A stretch of 59,384 nucleotides of DNA from Alphaproteobacteria bacterium (GTDB lineage: Bacteria > Pseudomonadota > Alphaproteobacteria > JAJFFI01). This document shows positions 25,674 to 34,678 of the stretch, piece after piece. The stretch lies in NCBI GenBank assembly GCA_030066595.1, contig JASJBI010000033.1:1-59384 (forward strand), written 5' to 3'. The notes under the pieces were generated by a model. That model saw only the letters and a program-made list of their open reading frames with translations. It was not told the DNA's origin and did not search any database. Both the position numbers and the translations under genes were made by a program. Positions within the stretch are counted from its first letter, which is position 1; each line of letters starts with the position of its first letter.

Positions 25674-28600
25674 TCAGTGGAAATCCCGTGAGCGCGGGAG
25701 GCGCCGCGCGGGGCCGCCGCGCGGCGGTATGCCCGGCCCGTCATAGGGGTCGGGGCCCGGGCGCTTGACCTCGTCGGCCCGGGCGTGGGTCGGCTCGAGG
25801 CCGTGCGCCCGGCCGAGCTCGGCGAGCCGGTGCGAGAGGTCGGTGAGCCGGTCGGCGACCACATGGATCACGCCGCTCTCCCGCTGCAGCTTGCCGGTCA
25901 CGGCCAGCAGGCGGCCGCCGAGAACGATCCGGCGATAGCGTTCGAACACCGGCGGCCAGACGATGATGTTGGCGATGCTGGTCTCGTCCTCGACGGTCAT
26001 GAAGATGACGCCCTTGGCGCTGCCCGGCCGCTGGCGCACCAGCACCAGCCCGGCGACCGATACCCGCCGGTCCACCGGCAGCTCCGCGAGCGCGGCGCAG
26101 GGCACGATGCCCTTGGCGGCGAGGCTCGCGCGCAGGAAGGCGAGGGGATGCCGGCGCAGCGTGAGCCGCAGCGCCGCATAGTCCTCGATCACCTGTTCGC
26201 TTTCGGCCATCGGCGGCAGGCGGACCGCGGCCTCGTCCGCCTCCCGGTCCTCGCCCATGGCGGCGAACAGCGCCATCGGCGCCGGCCCCAGACCCTTGAC
26301 CGCCCAGAGCGCCTCGCGCCGCTCCAGGCCCATCGAGGCGAAGGCGTCGGCGGCCGCGAGCTTTTCCAGGACGGCGGGCTTGAGACCGGCGCGCCGCCAG
26401 ACCGCACGCGGGTCCAGATAGCCGTTGCCGCGGGCCGCCGCCAGCCGCTCGCCGTCCTGTTCGCCCAGCCCCTTGATCTGCCTGAGCCCGAGCCGGAGCG
26501 CCATGCCGCCGGTCGCATCCGGCTCGAGCGTGCAGTCCCAATCGCTCAGGTTCACGTCCGCCGGGCGCACCTCGACCCCGTGCTCGCGGGCGTCGCGCAC
26601 GATCTGCGCCGGCGCGTAGAAGCCCATGGGCTGGCTGTTCAAGAGGGCGCAGGCAAAGACCGCCGGGTAGTGGCATTTCAGCCAGGAGGAGACATAGACC
26701 AGAAGCGCGAAGCTGGCCGCGTGGCTCTCGGGGAAGCCGTATTCGCCGAAGCCCTCGATCTGCTTGAAGCAGCGCTCGGCGAAGGCGCGGTCGTAGCCGC
26801 GGGCGACCATGCCGTCGATCATCTTGTCGTGGAAATTGTGGATCGTGCCGGTCTTGCGGAAGGTCGCCATGGCGCGGCGCAGCCCGTCCGCCTCGGTCGG
26901 CGTGAAGCCGGCGGCAACGATGGCGATGCGCATGGCCTGCTCCTGGAACAGCGGCACGCCGCAGGTCTTTTCCAGGACTTGGCGCAGCTCCTCCGAGGGG
27001 AACTCCACCGGCTCCTGGCCGCTGCGCCGGCGCAGATAGGGATGCACCATGTCGCCCTGGATCGGGCCGGGACGGACAATCGCCACCTCGATCACCAGAT
27101 CGTAATAGCAGCGCGGCCGGAGCCGCGGCAGCATGCTCATCTGGGCGCGGCTCTCGACCTGGAAGACGCCGATGCTGTCCGCCTTGCACAGCATGTCGTA
27201 GACCGCGGGATCCTCGGCCGGCACCGTGGCCAGGCTGACATCGCGGCCGTAGTGGCGCGCCAGCAGGTCGAAGCCCTTGCGGATGCAGGTCAGCATGCCG
27301 AGGCCCAAGAGGTCGATCTTGAGAATGCCGAGGGCGTCGAGATCGTCCTTGTCCCACTGCACCACGGTGCGGTCCTCCATGGCCGCGTTCTCGATCGGCA
27401 CCACCGCCTCGAGCGGGCCGCGGGTGATCACGAAGCCGCCGACATGCTGGGACAGGTGGCGGGGGAAGCCGATGATCTCGTTGGCCAGCGTGACCGCCTG
27501 GCGCAGCGTCCGGTCGGTGGGATCGAGGCCGATCTCGCGGATATGTGCGTCCACCAGACCGTCCGAGCTCCAGCCCCAAATGGTGCCCGACAGCGCGCCG
27601 ACCATGTCCTCGGACAGGCCCAGCACCTTGCCCACCTCGCGGATGGCGCTGCGCGCCCGATAGCTGATGACCGTGGCGGCGAGCCCGGCGCGGTGGCGGC
27701 CATAGCGCCGGTAGACATATTGCAGCACCTCCTCGCGGCGCTCGTGCTCGAAGTCCACGTCGATGTCGGGCGGCTCGTTGCGCTCGGCGCTGACGAAACG
27801 CTCGAACAGCAGGTCGTGCTTGGCGGGATCCACGGCGGTGATGCCGAGGCAGTAGCAGACCGCCGAGTTGGCGGCCGAGCCGCGTCCCTGGCAAAGGATG
27901 TCCCGGTCGCGGGCAAAGCGCACGATGTCGTGCACGGTGAGGAAGTAGGAGGCGTAGTTGAGCTGACCGATCAGCGCGAGCTCGTGGTCGAGCCCGGCCC
28001 GGACCCGCTCCGGCACGCCGCCGGGATAGCGCGCCTGGGCGCCGGCGTGGACCAGCCGCTCGAGCTGTTCCTGCTCGGTCCAGCCGTCCGGCACCGTGTC
28101 GACGGGATATTCGTAGCGTAGCTCGTCCAGGCTGAAGGCGGCGCGCTCGGCGATCTCATGGCTGCGCGCGACCGCCTCCGGATGGTCGCGGAACAGCGCC
28201 GCCATCGCCGCCGCGGATTTCAGATGGCGCTCGCCGTTCGGGAACAGCCGGTAGCCGGCGGTCTCCAGCGTACAGCCCTCGCGGATGCAGGTGAGCACGT
28301 CCTGCAGCGGCCGGCGCGCCGGGTCGTGCATGTGCACGTCGTTGGTCGCGACGAGCGGCAGGCCCGCCGCCTCGGCGAGATCGGCAAGCATCTCGAGCCT
28401 GCGGGCGTGGTCGCCGTGCAGCAGGTTCTGAGCGGCAATAAAACAATCCTTATCAAAGGACTGTTTGAGTTTTTTCAGATAGAGAATGAAATTTTCGCCG
28501 GGCCTGTCCGGTGCCAGTGCAACGAGCAACTGGCCGGCGCCGTGCGCGAACAGGTCCTGCCATTGGAGACAACACTCGCCCTTGGGCGCGCGCCGGCGGC

Positions 28601-28886
28601 CGAGGGTCAACAACCGGGCCAGCCGGCCATAGGCGGCCCGGTCGGTCGGGAAGGCCAGCACGCTCGGCCCGTCGGTGAAGTCCAGCCGGGCGCCGATCAC
28701 CGGCCGGATGCCGGCCGCCTTGCAGCCGACATGGGCGCGCACGGCGCCGGCCAGGCTGTTGCGGTCGGTGATCGCCATGGCCGGATGGCCCAGCGCGGCG
28801 GCCCGCGACGCCAGCTCCTCGGGGTGCGATGCGCCGCGCAGGAAGCTGAAGTTGCTGGTGACCTGAAGCTCAACATAGGCGGTCAT
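25674..28886 (-). CDS. dnaE2: Error-prone DNA polymerase III alpha subunit (ImuC/DnaE2)
   Basis: The 1070-residue C-family polymerase begins with the PHP domain (YVELQVTSNFSFLRGASHPE, AITDRNSLAGAVRAH). The catalytic palm has GRGSAANSAVCYCLGIT and the carboxylates in PPDIDVDFEHERRE and later RPGPIQGDMVHPYLRRR. A helix-hairpin-helix region and an OB fold (VLVRQRPGSAKGVIFMTVED) follow, and the protein ends PRSRDFH, a DnaE2 hallmark. With ImuA and ImuB it carries out SOS-induced translesion synthesis. ATG at 28884-28886 is chosen over GTG 28892 because AAGGGA is then 7 bases away. It is 39 bases downstream of imuB, in one operon. Confidence 0.95.
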   Translation of the reverse strand: MTAYVELQVTSNFSFLRGASHPEELASRAAALGHPAMAITDRNSLAGAVRAHVGCKAAGIRPVIGARLDFTDGPSVLAFPTDRAAYGRLARLLTLGRRRAPKGECCLQWQDLFAHGAGQLLVALAPDRPGENFILYLKKLKQSFDKDCFIAAQNLLHGDHARRLEMLADLAEAAGLPLVATNDVHMHDPARRPLQDVLTCIREGCTLETAGYRLFPNGERHLKSAAAMAALFRDHPEAVARSHEIAERAAFSLDELRYEYPVDTVPDGWTEQEQLERLVHAGAQARYPGGVPERVRAGLDHELALIGQLNYASYFLTVHDIVRFARDRDILCQGRGSAANSAVCYCLGITAVDPAKHDLLFERFVSAERNEPPDIDVDFEHERREEVLQYVYRRYGRHRAGLAATVISYRARSAIREVGKVLGLSEDMVGALSGTIWGWSSDGLVDAHIREIGLDPTDRTLRQAVTLANEIIGFPRHLSQHVGGFVITRGPLEAVVPIENAAMEDRTVVQWDKDDLDALGILKIDLLGLGMLTCIRKGFDLLARHYGRDVSLATVPAEDPAVYDMLCKADSIGVFQVESRAQMSMLPRLRPRCYYDLVIEVAIVRPGPIQGDMVHPYLRRRSGQEPVEFPSEELRQVLEKTCGVPLFQEQAMRIAIVAAGFTPTEADGLRRAMATFRKTGTIHNFHDKMIDGMVARGYDRAFAERCFKQIEGFGEYGFPESHAASFALLVYVSSWLKCHYPAVFACALLNSQPMGFYAPAQIVRDAREHGVEVRPADVNLSDWDCTLEPDATGGMALRLGLRQIKGLGEQDGERLAAARGNGYLDPRAVWRRAGLKPAVLEKLAAADAFASMGLERREALWAVKGLGPAPMALFAAMGEDREADEAAVRLPPMAESEQVIEDYAALRLTLRRHPLAFLRASLAAKGIVPCAALAELPVDRRVSVAGLVLVRQRPGSAKGVIFMTVEDETSIANIIVWPPVFERYRRIVLGGRLLAVTGKLQRESGVIHVVADRLTDLSHRLAELGRAHGLEPTHARADEVKRPGPDPYDGPGIPPRGGPARRLPRSRDFH

Positions 28887-28925
28887 CGTCACGTCCCTTG
28901 CGTTGGCTGTTCCAACCTCGAGCCG

Positions 28926-30542
28926 TCACCCGAACAGGCCGTGCAGGAACCAGTCATCGCCGGCGCGGAACAGCCAGAAGCGTCCGCCGGCCCGGTCCTC
29001 GACCCGGTAATAGTCGCGGAAGGGCGCGCCCTCGGAGGCCGCGGCTTCGGCCCGCCACCATTCCGGCGCCAGCCGCTCGGGGCCCTCGGCGCGGGCCACG
29101 TGATGGATAGCGCGGCGCCAGTCGAACCGGTCCGGCGCGCCGCCGGTAGCGGCCGTGACCCGCACCGGCTCGGGCCGCGCCAGCAGGCGGATCGGACGCT
29201 CTCTGTCCTGCGTCCAGGCATGGCCCCGGTCGCGGACATGGACAGGACGGCGCCGCACGGCGCGCTCGGGCAGGTGGCTCTCATGGGCGGCGAGACGCAT
29301 GACGTTGGCCGCCCCCAGCCGCGCGGCGAGCCGGTCGACCAGCGGCCCGAGACCGGCCGCGCCGAACGCCTCGGCCGCGCCGAACGCCTCGGCCGCGGCG
29401 AGCGCCTCCGTGCCGGCGACCCATCGGTCGAGGGTAGTCTGGGCCGGGGTCATGGGCTCGGTCGCCGTGGCCTCGAGAACCATGAGCTCGATGCCGCCAT
29501 CCCCCTCCGCACCGGTTTCGAGACCGGCCAGCCGCTCGGCGAACAGCGCGGCGAGATGGTCCGGATCGCGGCTCGGCCGGCTGGTGCCGATGGCCGCCCG
29601 GTCGAGGCTGGCGTCGCTCCGGAACAGACAGAGTTCGAGCCGGCGCGCCCCGCGCCCCTCCCGTTCCAGACGGGGACAGAGCTGGCCGAGCAGACGCGCG
29701 AGCCCGGCCGCGACGTCCTCGCTGCGGCTGATCGGCTCGGCCAAGGCAAGGCGCGCCCGCCAGGGCGGCAGGGGACGGCCGAGCCGCGGGTTGTGGCGGG
29801 AGATCGGCTCGGGGGACAGGCCGAGGGCCTGGTCCAAGCGCCGCAGGACCTGGCCGGACCGCTCCGCCCCGAAGCGCGCCTCCACCGCGGCGCGCGGCAG
29901 ATCGTAGAGGTCGCCGACCCGGCGCAGGCCGAGCCGCTCGAGATCCTCCACGGCCGCGGCGGGCAGACGCAAGGCGGCGACCGGCAGCGGCGCGAGGGCG
30001 GACCGCTGCGTCCCCGGCGGCACGACCGCCGTGCGGGCCGGGCCGAAGCGGGCCAGGGCCCAGGCGGCGCCGGGGGTGTCGGCAACGGCGGCGCGGGCAA
30101 CGAACCCGCTGCGGCCGAGCCTCTCGACGAGATCGGCCAGCAGCGCGGCCTCGCCCTCGGGGCACTGCGGGGACGCGAACAGATGGGCGCAGCCCGTGAT
30201 GTCGAGCCAGATGCCCGCGCCGATGCCGGCGGACGGGTCCGGCGCCGTCCAGGGCGTGTAGCGGAGACACCAGTCGGCCAGGGCGGCGAGCGCCCGGGCG
30301 TCGGCGGCGCCGTCCGCGGGCGCCGTCGCGAGCGCCGGGCACAGCGCCCGGGCGTCGGCCAGACCCTGGCCGGGGGCGAGCCCGGCCGCCTGGGCCGCGG
30401 GATTGACCGCCGCCAAGGCCAGGCGGCCCTGGCTGTTCACCACCGTGGCGAAGGGCCGGGCTTCATCCCGCGGCTCGGCGCGGCGGATCCGATCCGTCGC
30501 GAAGAAGGGCAGGGACAGGGACAGAATCCGTCGTGCGCCCAT
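28926..30542 (-). CDS. imuB: Y-family polymerase-like protein ImuB
   Basis: The 538-residue protein is a Y-family polymerase relative. The N-terminus ARRILSLSLPFFATDRIRRA replaces the D-x-D-x-F-F catalytic motif of DinB, so the first metal ligands are missing, as in known ImuB proteins, which act as scaffolds joining the beta clamp and DnaE2. LRRVGDLYDLPRAAVEARFG is the helix-hairpin-helix, and PISRSEDVAAGLARLL opens the little-finger part. WHREAP-like C-terminal elements (FRDYYRVEDRAGGRFWLFR) match the family. ATG at 30540-30542 overlaps imuA by 80 bases. A perfect 18-bp-type in-frame duplication gives AEAFGAAEAFGAA near 29360-29400. Confidence 0.92.
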   Translation of the reverse strand: MGARRILSLSLPFFATDRIRRAEPRDEARPFATVVNSQGRLALAAVNPAAQAAGLAPGQGLADARALCPALATAPADGAADARALAALADWCLRYTPWTAPDPSAGIGAGIWLDITGCAHLFASPQCPEGEAALLADLVERLGRSGFVARAAVADTPGAAWALARFGPARTAVVPPGTQRSALAPLPVAALRLPAAAVEDLERLGLRRVGDLYDLPRAAVEARFGAERSGQVLRRLDQALGLSPEPISRHNPRLGRPLPPWRARLALAEPISRSEDVAAGLARLLGQLCPRLEREGRGARRLELCLFRSDASLDRAAIGTSRPSRDPDHLAALFAERLAGLETGAEGDGGIELMVLEATATEPMTPAQTTLDRWVAGTEALAAAEAFGAAEAFGAAGLGPLVDRLAARLGAANVMRLAAHESHLPERAVRRRPVHVRDRGHAWTQDRERPIRLLARPEPVRVTAATGGAPDRFDWRRAIHHVARAEGPERLAPEWWRAEAAASEGAPFRDYYRVEDRAGGRFWLFRAGDDWFLHGLFG

Positions 30543-31278
30543 GGGCGTCCTCCTCGGTGCGAAAGTCGATGATCCAGGTTCCAGGCCGGCCGCCGCGGCA
30601 GCGCAACAGCTCCACCTGCCAGCAGGTCCGGACGATGGCGTCCGAGGCCTGCAGGGCTTCCCCGGCAATCGGCTGCACCCGCCAGCGGGTGACCGCAGCG
30701 GAGGGCGGCGGCACGCGGGAGCCGGCGCGGCGCAACAACAGGCCGGTCACGCCCGTCCCCTCGGCGGCGAGCTGCAGGCGTCGGCTCGCGAACAGCGAGA
30801 CGTCGTCGGCTTCGCCGAGCACCGCGGCGAGCGCCGGCGACCGCAGCCCTTCCTCCATGGCCCAAAGCACATCCCGGTTCCGCGGCGCCCGGACCAGCAC
30901 GAGCCGCGCCGGATCCAGCCCGAAGGCGGCCAGCCCCGGGCCGTAGAGCGTGGTGTCCCGCACGATCCACAGCACCGGCGCCGCGGCGTGCAGCGCAAGC
31001 GCGCCGAGCAGGGCCGCACAGAACCCGGTCGCCGCGGCGTCCGCCGGGGCGGGACCGGCGGCGATCACCTCGTGCAACGCGGGCCGCGGCAAACCCGCCC
31101 ACGGCAAGGCCTCGGCAAGCCCCGTCAGCCCGGGCACGGAGGCGAAGGGCAGAACCTGATCCCGGCGGCCGCCGGCCGCCATCTCGGGCAGGCCCTCGAT
31201 GACCGCCAGCTGCGCCCGCAAAGCGGACAGGCGGTCCTCTGCCGTGCGGCGGTCGTCGATGTCGGGTCCCGAGAGCAT
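30463..31278 (-). CDS. imuA: SOS mutagenesis protein ImuA (RecA-like)
   Basis: The 271-residue protein matches the alphaproteobacterial ImuA layout: a helical start (RRTAEDRLSALRAQLAVIEG), LPWAGLPRPALHEVIAAGPA preceding a degenerate RecA fold, VLWIVRDTTLYGPGLAAFGL and LVLVRAPRNRDVLWAMEEGL. It lacks a clear Walker A and is thought to act with ImuB and DnaE2 in damage-induced mutagenesis. ATG at 31276-31278 is preferred; a TTG at 31317 is in frame but has no ribosome site. The LexA box 56 bases upstream makes it the first gene of the imuA-imuB-dnaE2 operon. Confidence 0.9.
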   Translation of the reverse strand: MLSGPDIDDRRTAEDRLSALRAQLAVIEGLPEMAAGGRRDQVLPFASVPGLTGLAEALPWAGLPRPALHEVIAAGPAPADAAATGFCAALLGALALHAAAPVLWIVRDTTLYGPGLAAFGLDPARLVLVRAPRNRDVLWAMEEGLRSPALAAVLGEADDVSLFASRRLQLAAEGTGVTGLLLRRAGSRVPPPSAAVTRWRVQPIAGEALQASDAIVRTCWQVELLRCRGGRPGTWIIDFRTEEDAHGRTTDSVPVPALLRDGSDPPRRAAG

Positions 31279-31333
31279 GCAGGCCGTTCCTACCGGGGAG
31301 AGCACGGGAGAAAACAAGGGATATCTTCCATAT

Positions 31334-31348
31334 GTTCTTCTTTTGTTC
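31334..31348 (-). promoter_or_regulatory. LexA (SOS) box of the imuAB-dnaE2 operon
   Basis: GTTC (31334-31337), seven bases, GTTC (31345-31348) is an exact match to the alphaproteobacterial LexA operator GTTC-N7-GTTC; it reads GAAC-N7-GAAC toward imuA. It lies 56 bases before the imuA ATG in the only AT-rich patch of this region. The plus-strand gene at 31488 is 140 bases away on the other side and could also feel LexA. Confidence 0.88.
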
Positions 31349-31487
31349 TATTCATTCGATGACGACGAGTCAAGCCGCGCCGCCGCCGACATCACGCCCC
31401 GCCAACCAGGGTCGTCCATCCCGCCCCATCCTCTTGGCCTTGCCAGGCAAATGGCGTAGGGTCCGCCGGCCTTGCAGCGGGAGGACG

Positions 31488-32423
31488 ATGCGAACCAGAC
31501 GGCTCAATCGGGCGACCAGGATCGCTGCTCTGACCTGTTCGATAGCCGCCATCCTCGCGACCGGGGCGCCGAACGGTGCAACCGCCTGGGCCTTTGCGCT
31601 CAGCGAGCGGCTGACCAACGGGACGAGCTTTCCCTCCGACGACCTGGAAGACGCGGTCCGCTGGAGCAAGCGGCCCGGATCTTTGGTCGATGACAAGGTG
31701 CGTGGGCTTGGCGGTGGCGTCGAATACGCCATCGCGGACGATTTCTGCGACACGCTGTTGCCGGCCTTCCTGGACGACCCGAAGCCGGACTGCGCAGCCT
31801 TGCGCAGCGCCATCCGCGAGGCCTTCGACCAATGGAGCGCCGATCACCCCGTCCTCGTCTTCACCGATGTCACCGGCAAGGTCGAGACCAGCCTACCGCC
31901 AAAGACCGCGCGCGACCCGCGCCGGGGCTATGGCGCCGAGATCGACATCCTGGCCGGCACGCCGGCGGGCTTTCCCCGGCCGGGACCGTTCGGCGCGGAG
32001 ACGATCTTCTATTTCGTGGTCGCCGACCCCATCGCCACCAATGGGCGCCCGATAGCGGGCAACACGCTGACCAGTTCGGACATCCTGCTCAACCCGACCA
32101 AGTGCTTCTACCTGGACCCGGTGCTCGAGCGGGCCACCTGCAACCACTTCTCGTCCTTGATCCTGCACGAGATCGGGCGGACGCTGGGGCTGGGCCAGCC
32201 GGATATGAACCCGAAGCGCAACTGGGACAACGACTCCAACCCCCTAAACCGGGTTGTGATCGATTGCGAAGACCCGCTCGACGGTCTGCGCCTGTCGCGT
32301 CGCATCGACCGGGGCGCGGCCATGATCTCGGGCCAGGGCCTGGCGCAGCGGGTGCAGCCGGGCTTGACCAACGACGACATCGGCGCGCGCGACTTCCTCT
32401 ATCCGTCCTGCGGCGCGAGCTGA
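31488..32423 (+). CDS. Secreted matrixin-like protein with a degenerate zinc site
   Basis: The 311-residue protein has an Arg-rich start and hydrophobic signal (about 10-35). A metzincin-like domain follows: DCAALRSAIREAFDQWSADH (the matrixin substrate-helix region) and LILHEIGRTLGLGQPD. Matrixins have H-E-x-x-H-x-x-G-x-x-H; here His227 and Glu228 stay but the second and third ligands are Arg231 and Gln237. Proteolysis is therefore unlikely. Several Cys residues (about 86, 93, 205 onward) suggest a disulfide-stabilised exported protein. ATG 31488 has GGGAGGA upstream. It ends 9 bases before mtnA and may be co-transcribed with it. Identification of the fold is good; the role is unknown. Confidence 0.75.
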   Translation: MRTRRLNRATRIAALTCSIAAILATGAPNGATAWAFALSERLTNGTSFPSDDLEDAVRWSKRPGSLVDDKVRGLGGGVEYAIADDFCDTLLPAFLDDPKPDCAALRSAIREAFDQWSADHPVLVFTDVTGKVETSLPPKTARDPRRGYGAEIDILAGTPAGFPRPGPFGAETIFYFVVADPIATNGRPIAGNTLTSSDILLNPTKCFYLDPVLERATCNHFSSLILHEIGRTLGLGQPDMNPKRNWDNDSNPLNRVVIDCEDPLDGLRLSRRIDRGAAMISGQGLAQRVQPGLTNDDIGARDFLYPSCGAS

Positions 32424-32432
32424 GAGGCGGCC

Positions 32433-33527
32433 GTGAAGGTCGACGGCGTTCCCTGCCGCACCATCTGGCTCGCCGAGGACGGCTGGGCCGTGGAGATCAT
32501 CGACCAGACCCGGCTGCCGCACGCCTTCGCCACCGTGCGGCTCGAGACGCCCGAGGACGCGGCGCGAGCGATCCGCGACATGCTGGTGCGGGGCGCGCCA
32601 TTGATCGGCGCGACCGCGGCCTACGGCCTGTGCCTCGCCGCGCGGGCGGATCCCGGCGACGAGGCCCTGGACCGGGCCGCCGAGCTGCTGGGCGCGACCC
32701 GCCCGACCGCCGTCAACCTGCGCTGGGCGATCGAAGAGATGCGCAGTCATCTGCGCAACCGGCCGCACGCCGAACGGGTGGCCGCGGCCTACGCCAAGGC
32801 GGCCGAGATCTGCGACGACGACGTAGCCACCAACCGGGCGATCGGCGAACACGGCCGCCCGCTGATCGAGCAGGCCTGGACCAAGGCGGGCCGGGGCAGG
32901 GCGGTCAATGTGCTGACCCACTGCAACGCGGGTTGGCTGGCCACGGTCGACTGGGGCACGGCGCTGGCCCCGATCTATCTGGCGCATGACGACGGCATTC
33001 CGGTGCACGTCTGGGTCGACGAAACCCGGCCGCGCAACCAGGGTGCCGCGCTCACCGCCTGGGAACTGGGCAAGCACGGCGTCGACCACACGGTGATCGT
33101 GGACAATGCCGGCGGCCATCTGATGCAGCACGGCAAGGTCGACCTGTGCATCACGGGCACCGACCGAACCACCGCCAGCGGCGACGTGTGCAACAAGATC
33201 GGCACCTATCTGAAGGCGCTGGCGGCGCGCGACACCGGGGTGCCCTTCTACGTCGCGTTGCCGCACAGCACGATCGACTGGACGGTCCGCGACGGCCTGG
33301 CCGAAATCCCGATCGAAGAGCGGGACGCGGCGGAGGTCACCGAGATTGCGGGACGGGCGGCGGACGGCACCACGACGACCGTGAGCCTGACACCCGAGAG
33401 CAGCATGGCGGCCAACTACGCTTTCGACGTCACCCCAGCCCGCCTGGTCACCGGACTCATCACCGAGCGCGGCGTCTGCGCGGCCTCGGCCGAGGGCTTG
33501 CGCGCGCTCTATCCGGAACGCGGATAG
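32433..33527 (+). CDS. mtnA: S-methyl-5-thioribose-1-phosphate isomerase
   Basis: The 364-residue protein starts at GTG 32433 behind [29 protein letters not shown] carries the R-G-A-P phosphate loop, [18 protein letters not shown] the catalytic Cys, [18 protein letters not shown] the family signature and [20 protein letters not shown] the catalytic Asp. This enzyme converts methylthioribose-1-phosphate to methylthioribulose-1-phosphate in the methionine salvage pathway. No other salvage genes are adjacent. It converges with a small secreted-protein gene, their stops one base apart. Confidence 0.95.
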   Translation: MKVDGVPCRTIWLAEDGWAVEIIDQTRLPHAFATVRLETPEDAARAIRDMLVRGAPLIGATAAYGLCLAARADPGDEALDRAAELLGATRPTAVNLRWAIEEMRSHLRNRPHAERVAAAYAKAAEICDDDVATNRAIGEHGRPLIEQAWTKAGRGRAVNVLTHCNAGWLATVDWGTALAPIYLAHDDGIPVHVWVDETRPRNQGAALTAWELGKHGVDHTVIVDNAGGHLMQHGKVDLCITGTDRTTASGDVCNKIGTYLKALAARDTGVPFYVALPHSTIDWTVRDGLAEIPIEERDAAEVTEIAGRAADGTTTTVSLTPESSMAANYAFDVTPARLVTGLITERGVCAASAEGLRALYPERG

Positions 33528-33528
33528 G

Positions 33529-33852
33529 TCACTGACCCGATGGCGGCGCCTCCCCAGGTCCGCTCGAGGTCGGCTGGTAGTACTTCACCGACCAGATCAT
33601 GACCGCGTCCTCGATGGTCAGGCGATCGTAGATCGACCGGCCGTCCGGCGCCGTGGCCCGCAGGTTGACCAGCCCGCGTTCGACCTGCGCCGTGCATTCC
33701 TTGCGCGGCTCGGCCACGCAGGCGCGCTTGTCGTTCACGAACAGGGTGAGACGGTCCGGAGTTTCGTTTTGCATCACTAGCTCGGCGGCGGCGGCTGGCG
33801 CGGCCGCGAAGACAAGGCCGGTCACGAATAGGACGGAAAGGGTTGTTTTCAT
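33529..33852 (-). CDS. Small secreted protein of unknown function
   Basis: The 107-residue protein has a clear Sec signal (MKTTLSVLFVTGLVFAAAPA, cleavage near AAAAE). The mature part of about 85 residues contains two Cys (RACVAEPRKEC), likely a disulfide, in a compact beta-rich domain with DRLTLFVNDKR and APDGRSIYDRLTIEDAVMIW, then a Pro/Gly-rich end. I do not recognise a family. ATG at 33850-33852 has GAGGGGAG nine bases upstream. Confidence 0.8.
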   Translation of the reverse strand: MKTTLSVLFVTGLVFAAAPAAAAELVMQNETPDRLTLFVNDKRACVAEPRKECTAQVERGLVNLRATAPDGRSIYDRLTIEDAVMIWSVKYYQPTSSGPGEAPPSGQ

Positions 33853-33987
33853 ACGCGACACTCCCCTCGCTTGATCTCGAACGCCAGAGGGAAGTACGCG
33901 AATGGCGCACCGCTGTCCAGCGGATGCGGATTTCCGTCCGGCGGCTCTTGTGACATCATAGTGCCCTCTCTGGATTGAGGAGGCAGT

Positions 33988-34590
33988 ATGCCGGCCAGGA
34001 GCGGGCTCGACCGCAAGATCGTCGACGCGGCGCTGGAGATGGCGGACGAGATCGGCTGGGGCGCCTTGCGCCTCAGACAGGTGGCGGATCGGCTTGAGAT
34101 CCCGCTGGCCCGGCTACGGGTGTTCTATCGCGACAAGGACGCGGTTGCCGACGCCTGGCTGGCCCGGGCCGACGCCGCCATGCTGGCCGCCCCGCCGGCG
34201 GGATTCGCCGATCTACCGCCCCCCGAACGGCTGCACCGGATGATGATGGTCTGGCTGGACGCGCTCGCCCCGCACCGCCGGGTGACCGGCGAGATCCTGG
34301 CCGAAAAGATGTGGCCGTTTCATCCCCATCACAACCTGGCGCTGGTCTTCTGGGTCTCGCGGACCGTGCAGTGGATCCGGGAGGCGGCGTTGCTGGACAA
34401 GACCGGGCGGCGCAGACAGGTCGAAGAGATCGGCTTGACCGCCCTGTTCGTGGCCACGGTGCGCTTCTGGCTGCGCGACGAATCAGAAGGCCAGACGCAG
34501 ACGCGCGAATGGCTGGCGCGCCGACTACGCGACGCCGATCGGGTGATGGGATTGATCTGGCCGGTTCGGCACGGCGAAGCGGAAGCGTAG
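33988..34590 (+). CDS. TetR-family transcriptional regulator
   Basis: The 200-residue protein has a TetR DNA-binding domain at about 8-55: KIVDAALEMADEIGWGALRL, then RQVADRLEIPLARLRVFYRD as the helix-turn-helix, with the usual Y-x-x-K replaced by FYRDKDAV. The C-terminal ligand domain contains PHRRVTGEILAEKMWPFHPH and a helix ending RRLRDADRVMGLIW. ATG 33988 has GAGGAGG upstream. No adjacent target stands out: it is divergent from the secreted-protein gene across 135 bases. The ligand is unknown. Confidence 0.85.
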   Translation: MPARSGLDRKIVDAALEMADEIGWGALRLRQVADRLEIPLARLRVFYRDKDAVADAWLARADAAMLAAPPAGFADLPPPERLHRMMMVWLDALAPHRRVTGEILAEKMWPFHPHHNLALVFWVSRTVQWIREAALLDKTGRRRQVEEIGLTALFVATVRFWLRDESEGQTQTREWLARRLRDADRVMGLIWPVRHGEAEA

Positions 34591-34678
34591 GGTCCGAAGA
34601 CCGGTCGGGAAGGCCCGGATTACCGGGGACCCCCGCCGGTCTTGCCGGAGCGGCCTGCTTGCAGCGATCCGGGCCGGC

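Noticed and set aside
25785..28121. 778-codon plus-strand open frame antisense to dnaE2
   Set aside because: Shadow of dnaE2; composition is antisense-like and no domain is recognisable.
28158..30572. 804-codon plus-strand open frame across imuB and dnaE2
   Set aside because: Spans two well-supported genes on the other strand and has a Gly/Arg/Gln-rich shadow composition.
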